This document shows positions 35,600 to 47,200 of a DNA stretch of 64,000 nucleotides, piece by piece (within the stretch, counting starts at the first letter, position 1; every line of letters begins with the position of its first letter). Position numbers and translations under genes: made by a program. This DNA is from Sipunculus nudus (Eukaryota > Annelida > Sipuncula > Golfingiida > Sipunculidae): positions 51,037,676 to 51,101,675 of the forward strand of contig CM049316.1 of the NCBI GenBank assembly GCA_026874595.1, given 5' to 3'. The notes under the pieces were generated by a model. That model was not told the origin of the DNA, did not search any database, and saw only the letters and a program-made list of their open reading frames with translations.

Positions 35600-36410
35600 T
35601 TATAGACCTTCCAGCTCAATGCAGAATATCTAATTTCTGCCTTTCAGCCGACAGGAATGTAACATCATTGACACTGAAATAGCTAAATTACTGAACAAGG
35701 GGGTTATTGTTGAATGTAATCATGAGGCAGATGAGTTCATTCTAATGTTTTCTCACAGATTTATTCTGAACCTTGTCATCTGAACAGAATTGTTTATAAT
35801 CATTCACACTGGAATCTCTCACTGATGTCATATGCCTGATGAACAAAACTGTTTTATGGCTTCAGTTGTTTTAAAAGATGCATCCTATTCAAAACCATTT
35901 CATGAATTACATAAACAAATACATGAAATTTGAATGGAAAGAGAAATATTATAAATAGGTATGTTTTGCAAATGGATTATCCAGTGTCTCTCGAGAATTT
36001 TCAAAACTCTTAAACCTGTTTACTCTACTCTAAGGAGTTCAGGATTTCAGACTGTTATTACTATGATATGATTGCTATTTACAAGGCGACACAATGCAAT
36101 AATATCTAAACAGTGTAACTGAAATGGTTAAAATTACTGGATTGTTTTCACCCAGAAATAAATATGCATTGTCCATTTCAATGTTGATTTCTTGGATTTT
36201 ATGTTAGATTCTAGGAAATGACTCTTTCATCGACCTCAGAGAAAGCTGACAAACTGTTGCTTAAATCTAATGATACTATATCAGAGACATCTGTCATGTC
36301 ATTTGGTAGATGGTGCTAGTTTCCCTGCTGTTACTTTTCGATCCTTGTAATATAGGCAGTTGGGAAATGACAATATTTAAGCCCTAAAATTGCAATAGAT
36401 AAGGGCACCT
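35600..36410 (+). pseudogene. DIRS-like reverse transcriptase remnant
   Basis: Frames in the plus strand show an RT N-terminal trace (AKLLNKGVIVECNHEADEF, 35675-35740). A palm trace follows (KYMKFEWKEKYYK, then NGLSSVSREFSKLLKPVYST at 35973-36030), where the family has an alpha-helical segment before the YxDD box. The YxDD box itself is not readable near 36060-36080 (ITMI followed by a stop). VDFLDFMLDS (36182-36210) corresponds to the post-catalytic 'FLGF' segment. Stops and frame changes throughout; inactive. Confidence 0.65.
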
Positions 36411-37130
36411 TTGACCTGCAAATGACCTTTACTGAAGCAGCAATAAATGACTTGAAACAGTGGGTTACTAATGTGCAAGATATATCTGGGTCCCAGTGTC
36501 AACAAGCAAGCCTTGTCTGGTCATTTAATACTGATGCATCTGGCACAGCCTTGGGGTGCGGGATGTGCCCTGATAAAACAACAGGGGGTCCCTGCATGGT
36601 CAGCTGTTGACTTTGACTCTTTCAACTTCAGTGTATTAAGCTTGCTTGCTATGTCTCTAGTCTCTCTGCCATCACATGAGAGATTTGCACATCAGGTGAA
36701 CAACATGACTGCAGTGACATACATTAAACAGATGGGATTCACCTTCTCACTTCAGGGCAATGCAGTCATTGCAGTGGCAGGTTCTATATGGGAATTTAAT
36801 GGGCAATACAGAGGACATACATCCCAGTGCTACAAATGTCCCAAAGGTGTCATATGTCACAGATGACCACTTATCATGAATCACAGGTCCAATACAAAAC
36901 TGAAACAGAGTGGATGTAAAATCCAGAAATCTTCCAGAAAATGGAGATTCAATTTGATTTTACAGTTGACACTGACCTCTTACTACAAGAATGAGCAAAC
37001 GGTTAGATAAAATTGTACCTTGGCCCGGAGACCAAAATCATTGGCTTTGATTTGCATTCATTAAACAGTTACATATTTTGGGCACATATTTTCTCCTTTC
37101 AGTGTCATTCCAGTTGTCAACAGTTAACAC
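36411..37130 (+). pseudogene. DIRS-like RNase H remnant
   Basis: 36422-36866 is open over two overlapping frames. NTDASGTALG marks the first catalytic aspartate region of the RNase H fold, and QVNNMTAVTYIKQMG is the later conserved box, where an N stands in place of the usual D. From 36895 a frame with stops continues (TEWM, NPEIFQKMEIQFDFTVDTDL, then FWAHIFSPFSVIPVV), matching the C-terminal end of this domain. RNase H removes the RNA strand during cDNA synthesis. The substitution and stops indicate loss of function. Confidence 0.7.
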
Positions 37131-37214
37131 AGAACTAAACCAAAGCTTTAGTGGTACTCCCCAACTAGCCGACAAGGGTCAGCAGGAAGGGGGGGGGGGG
37201 CCTTAGGAAACATT

Positions 37215-37307
37215 ATGTGCATAAGGCATTAGGGACAGGCTACAGATATCCTCATGCACTCATATCATGGGCACATATTACCAACAAACAGTATGAGACA
37301 TACCTCA
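37215..37307 (+). pseudogene. DIRS-like tyrosine recombinase, N-terminal piece
   Basis: ASGTGYRYPHALISWAHITN then KQYETYLK resembles the start of DIRS recombinases (core-binding helix, 'SW..sT.kqYe.yLk'). It ends at the AACAAGG terminus of A3 at 37308. Continuation: 43713-43840. Confidence 0.55.
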
Positions 37308-37502
37308 AACAAGGCCTACAGGCCTAATGCGAACCTGTGCAATGAGATTACACCAGGTATATAATGCTTCAATGCTGGACCATTGCTTTTCAAGAACATG
37401 TGTAACATGTATATGAACAATGCAAGTACTTAACACTTAGAACAAGAAACAATTAAACAAACATCACTGCTGCAATTCTGGCATGGGTGCACACAACACA
37501 AA

Positions 37503-38947
37503 AACTAGAATATGGATAGTCAACAAGCGACTACTTGTATCCTCCAAAATCTGAGTGGGAAAGGTCAAGTGAGGCATGGATTGAGAGGCAAGGGGAAATA
37601 GAGTGAGGTGTGTTGCATAACAGCCTGCAGCCGAAATGTGTACGTAGGTTGTGCCATCTACCACAAAATCCAGAAAGCTGTCCAAGATGTATAAACATGC
37701 AAAATTTTTGGCAGATAAGTCAAACCACTACTGAGATATGAGTGATTTTAGCCCACGGCAGACAAACAGATGGACACTGTGCAAAAATGGTGGCAGGTGG
37801 CGCCACCAATTTTGTGTATGATTAAGAGATATGTGAGATCTATACACATGCAAAATTTCAGGGGGATATGTCAAACCAGTCCTGAGATATAAGCCTGAAT
37901 GTCTGCAGCATATACATAAATGTAGGTTGCGCCACCTGCCAAAAAATCCAGAAAGCTATCCAAGATGTATAAACATGCAAAATTTTAGGCAGATAAGTCA
38001 AACCACTACTGAGATATGAGTGATTTTAGCCCACGGCAGACAAACAGACAAACACTGTGCAAAAATGGTGGCAGGTGGCACCACCAATTTTGTATATGAT
38101 TAAGAGCTATAAGAGTTCTATACACAAGCAAAATTTCAGGGGGATATGTCAAACCAGTCCTGATATATAAGCCTGAATGTGTGCAGCGTATACATAATGT
38201 AGGTGGCGCCACCTGCCACAAAATCCAGCAAGCTATCCAAGATGTATAAACCTGCAAAATTTTAGGCAGATATGTCAAACCACTGCCGAGATATGAGTGA
38301 TTTTATCCCACGGCAAACAAACAGAGGGATGCTGTGCAAAAATGATTGCAGATGGCGCCACCAGTTTTGCGTATGATAAAGAGCTATGGGAGATCTATAC
38401 ACGTGCAAAAGTTTGGCCCAATTGGTCAAACGGTACCCGAGATATGAGCTTGGATGTCTGCAGCTTAAACGTGAATGTAGGTGGCGCCACCTGTCATAAA
38501 ATCAAGAAAGCTATCTAGGATGTATACACATGCAAAATTTCAGATGGATAAGTCCAACCATTGCGGAGATATGAGTGTTTTTATCCCAAGGCAGATGAAC
38601 AGATGGACGCTGTGCAAAAATGGTTGCAGGTGGCGCTACCATTTTTAGTGTATGTTATAAAGCTTTCCAAGGGCTACATTTGTGCAAAATCTTTAGCCTT
38701 ATCTGCCGAGATATGGGGGTTTGTGTGGAAACAGATGCACAAATGGACGCTGGGCAGAGAGGAAAGGTCAGAGGTCAACCAAAATTGAAGGCGCAGCAGT
38801 TCACATGTGACCGATCATAATTCCGAATTTTAAAAAATTCTGCCCAATGGTTATGGAGGAGTTTTCCGGAAACCTATGCGCCAATGGCGGCAGTGTCAGC
38901 GTCCAACTGAAAACATAGTATCCGCAAAACTCTGTTTTGGCGGATAC
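37503..38947 (-). mobile_element. Helentron-like family C, copy C1 (complete, 1445 bp)
   Basis: Bounded by AACTAGAATATGG on the left and ...TTTTGGCGGATAC on the right, inserted between A and A in family A (flank CACAACACAAA on the left, AATAATTGTAG on the right; no target duplication). The 3' side has a GTATCCTCCAAAA subterminal repeat (one mismatch to the right terminus). The 5' side forms a hairpin (GTATCCGCAAAAC ... TTTTGGCGGATAC). The interior is a ~278-bp tandem array (units near 37643, 37922, 38199 and 38478), each holding two GGTGGCGCCACC-type palindromes. No coding. Confidence 0.85.
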
Positions 38948-39816
38948 AATAATTGTAGTTGGCACTATCAGTCTTATATACAACAAAGAGATATATAAAT
39001 ATGCCCAATGTCAGACTGATATGTCAAACCCCTCCTGTGAAATAAGCATGGACATACACAAAGTGCAAAAATTATTGTAGGTGGTGCCACCAGTCTTGTA
39101 CACTATAAAGCTACCGGATATGTATAAACATGCCCAATTTTAGGCTGATGTATCAAATTCCTCTGTAGGAACAAGCAGGCGCATACACTGCAAAAGTCAA
39201 TGTAGGTGGCACCACCTGTCTTGTAAATGAGAATACCATCAAAGACGCATAGACAGGTCACAATATCAGTCCAATACATCAAACTTCCCCAGAGTTTGAT
39301 GCACTGGGCAGTCAAGGCTAAGGTGAGTAAGGCAGTTGCCCCCGAGTGACCTGTGACAAATTGCTGCCTCAAGCTACTGCACTGAGTGAACTCTTGACCT
39401 GCACCTGGCTAGACTGAGTGAACTTTTGACCTGTACCTGGCTGCACTGAGTGAACTCTTGACCTGTTGCATAATCTGACACAGTTGGCAGTCTGCCAATG
39501 CTATAAATAGATTCAGGCTGAACTTTGGTGCCAAATATGATGCAGTGAGCAGTCTGCCAAAGCTATAGATAGAATGCAGCTACTGCACTGAGTGAACTCT
39601 TGACCTATACCTGGCTGCACTTCTTCCAATCCAGGCACTGTGCCAAAAATATTTTTTAGAGCTGACATCATCTTGGCTAATGGCCAACATCAAGGCACTG
39701 GCAATCTGCCAATGGTAAACCAAGTGCTACCATCTGTGCACAAAAGTGGTCCTTCCTGGAAATAACCTTGAAATTTATTTTCCCAATACAAAATGCTTTT
39801 CAGCTGACTTTTTATA

Positions 39817-42800
39817 AACAAGGCCTACAGGCCTAATGCGAACCTGTGCATATGGAAATACACCAGGTATAATGCTTCAATGCTGGACCATTACTTCTCA
39901 TGTATATGAACAGTGCAAGTACTAAACATTTTGAATAAGAAACAATTACACAAACATCACTGCTGAAATTCTGGCATGGGTGCACACAACACAAAAATGA
40001 TTGTAGCTGGCACCGCCAGTCTTGAATACAACAAAGTTATCAGAGGTATATACATATGCCCAATTTCAGACTCGTATATCGAACCCCTCCTGAAAATAAG
40101 CAGGAACACACACTGTAGGGGCACCACCAGTCTTGTATACAACAAAGCTATTCAATAAGTATATATATGCCCAATTTCAGGCTGATAAATTCCTCTGTAG
40201 AAATTAGCAGGCACATACACTGTGCAAAAGTCATTGTAGATGGCGACACCTGTCTTGTAAACGAGAAAGCCATCAGAGACACATAGACAGGTCAAAATAT
40301 CAGGCCAATACATCAAACTTACATTGAGTCTGATGCATGGGGCTGACCAGGCTTAGGTGAGAAAGTCAGTTGCCCCGAGTGAACTGTGACAAATTTGCTG
40401 GCTCAGTCTACTGCACTAAGTGAACTCATGACCTGCACCTGGCTAGACTGAGTGAACTTTTGACCTGTACCTGGCTGCACTGAGTGAACTCTTGACCTGT
40501 TGCATAGTCTTACACAGTTGGCACTCTGCCAAAGCTATAAATAGATCCAGGCTGAACTTTGGTGCCAAATCTGATGCAGTATGCAGTCTGCCAATGCTAT
40601 AAATAGAATGCAGCTACTGCACTGAGTAAACTCCTGACCCATACCTGGCTGCACTGAGTGAACTCTTGACTTGTTGCCTAATCTGATACAGTTGGCAGTC
40701 TGACAGAGCTATAAATAGATCCAGACTGACCTCTAGCCTGTTGCCAAATCTGAAAGAGTAGCCACACCATTGCATAAGCTCATGCAGGGGCCCTGCCCTG
40801 AGGGGCATGACACCCATGAAGTGATCACATGGTGCCCATGAGGTGTTCACATGTCACCCATGAGGTGATCACATGCCTTGTGCTTGGCTGCACTGATTGA
40901 ACTCTTGACCTATATCTGGCTGCACTGAATGAACTCTTGATCTTTGCCAAATCTGAAACAGTTGGCAGTTTCTCAACCTATTAAAGATACACAATCTTGG
41001 CCTGATGGTAAAACTGTTAACACATACTGAAAGACTTTGGCTAAAATGCTTTTTTTTTAAAGCTGACATATTCAAAAACTTGTTATCAAAATATCTAGAA
41101 TGATAAAAGATGCAGTCCTTTCATTGTTAAAGGTCCAATAATTCTGCCAAAAATCATTCAAGTAAACTTGAACAAAGGCCACCTAAAAATAATTTTGTGC
41201 AATGTTACAGAAGTTATAATTGAAACAATAATTTTGTAGAAGAACAGTTTTGCAGTCCTCAGTTTGAAATAGACATAATAATGGCCATAAGACCAACTTA
41301 AGGTTTTTTTTTATATGATTGAAAGAACAATGTCCTAGGATAGTTCTTTTGAAAAATTGAACGATTCAACTTGAAAATTTCATCATTAACATTTTAAGCT
41401 GAAAGAGGCTAAAATTGAGAGGTTTTGCCCATAAAAAACAGGTCAATGTAGGTGGCACCACAAAATCTGAAACTTCAAATATGAGTCATGTGACCATCAT
41501 TTGCACAATACTTGGTAATGCTAGCTTCTGCATTTCTGAGATTACTTTGTCAGTATGCTTACTTGGCCAAATGACTGTTCAAATTCATTTAACTCCACTA
41601 AAATTCATCAAATGCAAACCATTTGAACAAACTTGAGAGGGCTTGCCTCTGGGATCATTTCTGTAAAATATCATTGAACAATTTGGCTGGACCGTTTACA
41701 TGAAGACTTTTAAAAGTTTTTTAGCTTTTTCCCTATAATATCTAAGTAAATGCAGATGGTAAAAAAAATAAGCTGAATCCCACAAAATTTTATATGTGAC
41801 AGATTATTACATAAAATCTGGGGCTGGTAGCTCCTGCTATTCCTGAGAAATTATGGGTTAATGTACAGATGACCAATGACCCCTGTACAAAAAAAAGGTC
41901 AATGCAGGTGGCACCACCAATACCTGAATTTCATATATGACTCATGTGACCAACACTGGCATAAAATTTGGTGATGATAGCTCCGGCCGTTTCTGAGACT
42001 GTCATTTTAGTGTGCTTTTTTGGACAGATGACTAAGTTCAACTTCCGGTAACTCGGCCAAATTTCACCGAACTTAAACCATTCGAACAAACTTGAGAGAG
42101 ATGGTATAAAAGATTATTTCTGTGAAATATTGAATAATTTGGCATGACAGTTTTGGAGGAGAAGATTTTTTTAAGGTTTTTAGCTTTTTCTCTAAAAAAT
42201 CTAAGAAAATGCAGAATTTTTCAGATGGCTAATTTTTTGCATTAAATTTCATGATGCTAGCTCCAGTTGTTTTTAAAATAGTATGGGTTAACGTACAGAC
42301 GACAGCCACTGCCACATCATCACATTAGCTCACAGGTTTGCTAAAAATTACTACAGACGCATACTGAATGCAAAATTATAATACAGATACATCTCACTGA
42401 TGGCAAAATCTTGAATTAAGTTGAGTATGGTTACCAATTATTTATAATCCATGTACAGCCATCTTTATATACCCACAGAGAGCTGTATATCTGTGATTGG
42501 AAACATTGCCTGTCATGAGGAATATCTAAAATCATGAATCTACATTTTTTTAAAGCTTTTAAAAAAAAATTCTTGTCAATATTAACCATAGATATCCTGA
42601 AATCTAAATGTCTATAGAGGCATAATGCAACAGATGCCAGGCTATATGTATCTGCTTCACACAGCTAACATGTATGGTAAAATGACTCAATTCAATCTTT
42701 ATAATTCAGCCAATATTCATTCTTTGGAACCATAATAGACAATTATTATAAGAATTATTCAGGGAATTATTCTTGTAAAATATTAAACAAATTGGCCTCA

Positions 42801-43712
42801 GTGGCATCAGTCAAAAATTGTTTTACAGGTTTATAACTCATATGGGAAAATACAGCAAAATGGCTAAGTTAAGCTTCCCATAACTCAGCAAAAAATCACT
42901 GAACCAAAACCATTTGAACAAACTTGAATTATAAATATCTAAGGATAATTAATGTGTGAGATTTAAGAATTTGGCCCAGTGGTTTTTGAGAAGAAGATCT
43001 TTGTAGCCACTCAGCTAAAATCAGCTGTTACAGCATATGACTAAATTTAGCTTCCCATAACTCAGCCAAAAGTCACTGAACTGAGACCATTTGAACAAAC
43101 TTAAGAAAGCACTACCCTAGGCTCATTTCTGTGCGATATTAAACAATTTGGCCATATGGTTTCAGATAAGAATTCAGTTTTTTGTAGCCGTCAGTATGAT
43201 TCAGGCACTAATGACCCTCCTACAATAAAGGATGAAGCAGGTGGCGCCACCTATACCTCAAATTCAGATATGACTCACGTGACGAACACTGGCATAAAAT
43301 TTGGTGATGATAGCTTCAGCCGTTTCTGAGATTGTAATTTTAGTATGCTTTTTTGGACAGATGACTAAGTTCAACTTCCTGTAACTTGGCCAAAAATCTT
43401 CGAACTGGAACCATTCGAACAAACTTGAGAAAGATTGTTCCAGGGATCATTTCTGTGAAATATTAGACAATTTGGCTGGACAGTTTCGGAGAAGAAGATT
43501 TTTAAAGCTTTTTTAGCTTCTTCCGAATAAAATCTTATGAAATGCAGTTAGAAAAAAATAAACAAAATCCGATATAGTTTTTTGGATGACTAATTATTTG
43601 CAAAAAAAATTAGTGATGCTAGCTCCTGTGGTTTTGAGATAGCTATGGTTAACGTTCAGACGACGCATGACGGACGCCGCCACACCATTGCATAAGCTCA
43701 CAGGTTCGCTAA
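39817..43712 (-). mobile_element. Helentron-like family A, copy A4
   Basis: Starts AACAAGGCCTACAGGCC at 39817 and ends CACAGGTTCGCT at 43712. Colinear with A5 (45286-48733), including an internal end-like sequence CTCACAGGTTTGCTAAAAA at about 42326-42345 and a decayed one at 40770-40785. Modules near 41445, 41900 and 43240 start with the shared palindrome; 43240-43251 is an exact GGTGGCGCCACC. The short frames inside are not genes. Confidence 0.75.
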
Positions 43713-43840
43713 AAATGACAAGTTTACTGTATTGAAAAACTACAAATGCTATATTTCCATCTATATCACAGGCTTTAGATTTTCTGATGACTATCTTTAA
43801 AGGACATGACCAGCGTAAATAAAACTGCAATTTGATCATA
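43713..43840 (+). pseudogene. DIRS-like tyrosine recombinase, continuation after the insertion
   Basis: Directly after the A-family 5' terminus (…GGTTCGCT at 43712), plus-strand frames read KFTVLKNYK and then AIFPSISQALDFLMTIFKGH. The latter corresponds to the 'P.i..vLdFL..lF..G' segment that follows the N-terminal helix in DIRS recombinases. Stop codons follow. The pair of flanks brackets the 37308-43712 composite as one insertion. Short and decayed, so identification is moderate. Confidence 0.5.
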
Positions 43841-43996
43841 TTATACCGTAAATGAATTGTTTTTGTAACTTTTGGCTCTGTCGTTACTACAGGTCTAAAG
43901 TTATTAAAACCGCGTCTAATAAGAGCATTAAGATGCTTGGTTTCACCCTGCCCGCGTTCGGCAATGATCGATTCTGTGCCTCATGAATATTCGGAA

Positions 43997-44004
43997 TGAC
44001 GTCA
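43997..44004. promoter_or_regulatory. TGACGTCA (CRE-like) palindrome upstream of a THAP frame
   Basis: A perfect CRE octamer about 100 bases upstream of the THAP start codon. Its function as a promoter element is an inference from position only. Confidence 0.35.
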
Positions 44005-44106
44005 GCTCAGGAGGGGCAGTCAGTCATAGCAAGGCCACATGTGTGAATTCATGACAATAGGCTAGGTGTACAGTTTTCTGTATTGCATTCGATCTTTAAT
44101 AGTTAA

Positions 44107-44260
44107 ATGCCAAATAGTTGTGTAGCGGGTGGCTGCCGTAACACAAACCGTGATGGTGTGAGTTTACACAGGTTCCTTTGAGCCAGCCAGATCGTTTGAA
44201 GAAATGGGTCAACTTGGTTTGTGTGAGGCAAGCAAGCTTGGAGGGGCCATTAGCTTGTTA
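44107..44260 (+). pseudogene. THAP-domain N-terminus, frameshifted
   Basis: ATG at 44107 opens MPNSCVAGGCRNTNRDGVSL then HRFP, with C5 and C10 as the first zinc ligands of a C2CH THAP finger and the conserved HxFP. A one-base shift at about 44173-44180 moves the reading frame. The next frame continues SQPDRLKKWVNLVCVRQASL, which carries the conserved Trp. The final C and H ligands are not reached before about 44260, so either an exon ends here or the rest is lost. THAP fingers bind DNA in P-element transposases and in cellular regulators; it is unclear which this derives from. The inverted repeat starts right after it, favouring a transposon origin. Confidence 0.7.
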
Positions 44261-44261
44261 C

Positions 44262-47200
44262 GTTTTGTGCTTAGCCTTCACACTATGTTAAAATCGAGCC
44301 ATTGTCAGCATATTGTCACACAGGCAACATCAACTTTATGTTAGAATGAAGAGTTGATTACTATCTTTACGAAATTCGGATCGTAAATTAAAATTATATT
44401 GCCAATTTAAAAGCAATCCATTGCTTGTAAGTTGTATTTAGTTGTGTACTTAACACACAAGTACACCTCTATAACATCCTGCAAGCATGCTTTAAAAAAT
44501 GATAAAAATTGAACCCCCTCGTACAAATTATGTAAAAATATATATATTAAGATCTGGTTGCCAGGTATATTTTAGGGAAATTACTTTTTTTTTGTATTTG
44601 ATAAAATCCAATAATATTATAAATATATAACTTTGATATGTAGGCCTACCGGTGATGTACAGCGTTTTTTTTGCCGATTTTAAGCAATCCACTGTTTCTC
44701 CATTGCTTGTAAGTTGTATAAAGTTGCGTACTAAGATCGAAGTACGCCTCTAGATAACTTACCAAAAATATGTCTTCCTTCCAATAATAGTGAAAGGAAA
44801 TCCCAAGACACTCATATTAACATATGGATTTCATATAGAAATCATTCGTGTCATAATTAAACGAATAAATATCTGGATATATTTCATTTTGAAGTGCGCC
44901 TATAAAATAATGCAAGTATGACTTTACCAAGAATTAACAAAGCATTTTTTTTTTTTTTACAAAACATGTCTTTGTGTTCAATTCTGCATGAATAAAAAGG
45001 ATTAGTTCATTGTATTTAAGTTCCACTATAGGCCTACATGTAACATATCAACATTATATACTTATAATATTATTAAGTTTATTAAACACACAAAATAAAT
45101 AATTTCCACAAAATATCTGACAGCTATATCTATATTTATATTTTTACATATTTTTAATCCTTTTTCATGGCATGCTTGCACATTTCGATTTTAGTACGCA
45201 AATATACACAACTTACAAACAATAGATAACAGGGATTGCTTTAAAATCGATGATAGAATCTTAATTAACTATCCGAATTCTGTCAAACAAGGCCTACAGG
45301 CCTAATGCGAACCTGTGCATTGGGAAATACCAGTACACCAGGTATAATGCTTCAATGCTGGACCAATACTTTTCATGTATATGAACTATGCAAGTACTAA
45401 ACATTTTGAATAAGAAACAATTACACAAACATCACTGCTGAAATTCTGGCATAGGTGCACACAACACTAAAAAGATTGTAGCTGGCACCACCAGTCTTGT
45501 ATACAACGAAGCTATCAGAGATATATACATAAGCCCAATTTCAGACTGATATATCAAACCCCTCCTGAGAAAAACGTGTGCAAAAGTCATGGTAGGTGGC
45601 GACACCTGTCTTGTGAGCGAGAAAGCCATCAAAGACACATAACAGGTCAAAATATTAGGCCAATACATCAAACTTACTTTGAGTCTGATGCATGGGGCTG
45701 ACCAGGCTTAGGTGAGAAAGGCTGTTGCCCCGAGTGAACTGTGACAAATTGCTTGCTCAGACTACTGCACTGAGTGAACTCATGACCTGCACCTGGCTAG
45801 ACTGAGTGAACTCTTGACCTGTTGCATCAATCTGACACAGTTGGCAGTCTGCCAAAGCTATAAAAAGAATGCAGCTACTGCACTGAGTAAACTCCTGACC
45901 AATACCTGGCTGCACTGAGTGAACTTTTTACCTGTTGCCTAATCTGATACAGTTGGCAGTCTGCTAAAGCTATAAATAGATCCAGACTAACCTCTAGCCT
46001 ATTGCCAAATCTGAAATAGTAGCCATACCATTGCATAAGCTCATGCAGGGGCCCTGCCCTGAGGGGCTTGACACCCATGAAGTGATCACATGGTGCCCAT
46101 GAGGTGTTCACATGTTAACCATGAGGTGATCACAGGCCATGTGCTTGGCTGCACTGATTGAACGCTTGACCTATATCTGGCTGCACTGAATGAACTCTTG
46201 ATCTGTTCCCAGATCTGAAACAGTTGGCAGTTTCTCATTCTATTTAAAGATACAGATTCAATCTTGGCCTGTTGGTATATCTGTTTACACATACTGAAAG
46301 ACTGATTAAAATTTCTTTTTTCAAGCTGACATATTCATAAACTTTTTATCAAAATATCTAGAATAATAAAAGATGCAGTACTTACATTGTTAAAGGTCCA
46401 ATAGTCCTGCCAAAAATCATTCTAGTAAACTTGAACAAAGGCCACCTAAGAATAATTTTTGTGCAATGTTACAGAAGATATAATTGAAATGATAATTTTG
46501 TAGAAGAACACTATTGCAGTCCTCAGTTTGAAAAAGACATAATAATGGCCATAAGACCAACTTAAGCTTTTCACAACTCAACCAAAAATCAACAAACTCA
46601 GTATATTCTGATATGATTGAAAGAACCATGTCCTAGGATAATTCTTTTGAAAAATTGAACAATTCAACTTGACAGTTTCATCATTAAGCTGAAAGAGGCT
46701 AAAATTATGAGGTTTTTTTGCCCATAAAAAAACAGGTCAATGTAGGTGGCACCACTAAATCTACAACTTCAAATATGAGTCATGTGACCAACATTTGCAC
46801 AATACCTGGTAATGCTAGCTTCTGTCAATTCTGAGAGTACTATGTCAGTATGCTTACTTGGTTGAATGACTGTTAAAATTTGTGTAACTCTACTAAAATT
46901 CATCAAATGCCAACCATTTGAACAAACTTGAGAGGGCTTGCCTCTGGGATCATTTATGTAAAATATTTAACAATTTGGCTGGACCGTCTACAAGAAGACG
47001 ACTTTTAAAATATTGTCAGCTTTTTCCTTATTAAATCTAAGTAAATGCAGATAGCAAAAAAATAAGCTGAATCCCACAAAATTTGATATGTGACAGATTA
47101 TTGCACAAAATCTGGGGCTGGTAGCTCCAGCTATTCCTGAGAAATTATGGATTAATGTACAGATGACCAATGACCCCTGTACAAAAATAGGTCAATTCAG

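Larger units (their letters stand above)
37308..43712 (-). mobile_element. Composite family A insertion (A3 + C1 + A4) in the DIRS recombinase
   Basis: The unit has a family A 3' terminus on the left (AACAAGGCCTACAGGCC at 37308) and a family A 5' terminus on the right (CACAGGTTCGCT at 43712). A second family A 3' terminus lies inside at 39817. C1 is nested at 37503-38947. DIRS recombinase coding text lies on both sides, so the whole 6.4 kb behaves as one insertion between A and A. Either A4 landed in A3 and A3's 5' part was later lost, or A3 plus A4 moved together by reading through A4's own 3' end. Confidence 0.65.
33505..43860 (+). mobile_element. DIRS-type (tyrosine recombinase) retroelement, decayed and interrupted
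   Basis: Plus-strand traces appear in DIRS order: gag (33800-35420), RT (35600-36410), RNase H (36411-37130), then the start of a tyrosine recombinase (37215-37307). The recombinase trace continues after a 6.4-kb insertion at 43713-43840. Gag is split by a TTAA-flanked MITE. Stop codons and frame changes are frequent throughout. Inverted terminal repeats of DIRS could not be located, so the outer limits are approximate. DIRS elements integrate by recombinase, not by DDE integrase, and leave no target duplication, which fits the clean junction at 33500. Confidence 0.7.

Noticed and set aside
33850-37300. First impression of a gypsy LTR element
   Set aside because: RNase H and recombinase traces fit DIRS; no LTRs and no integrase found.
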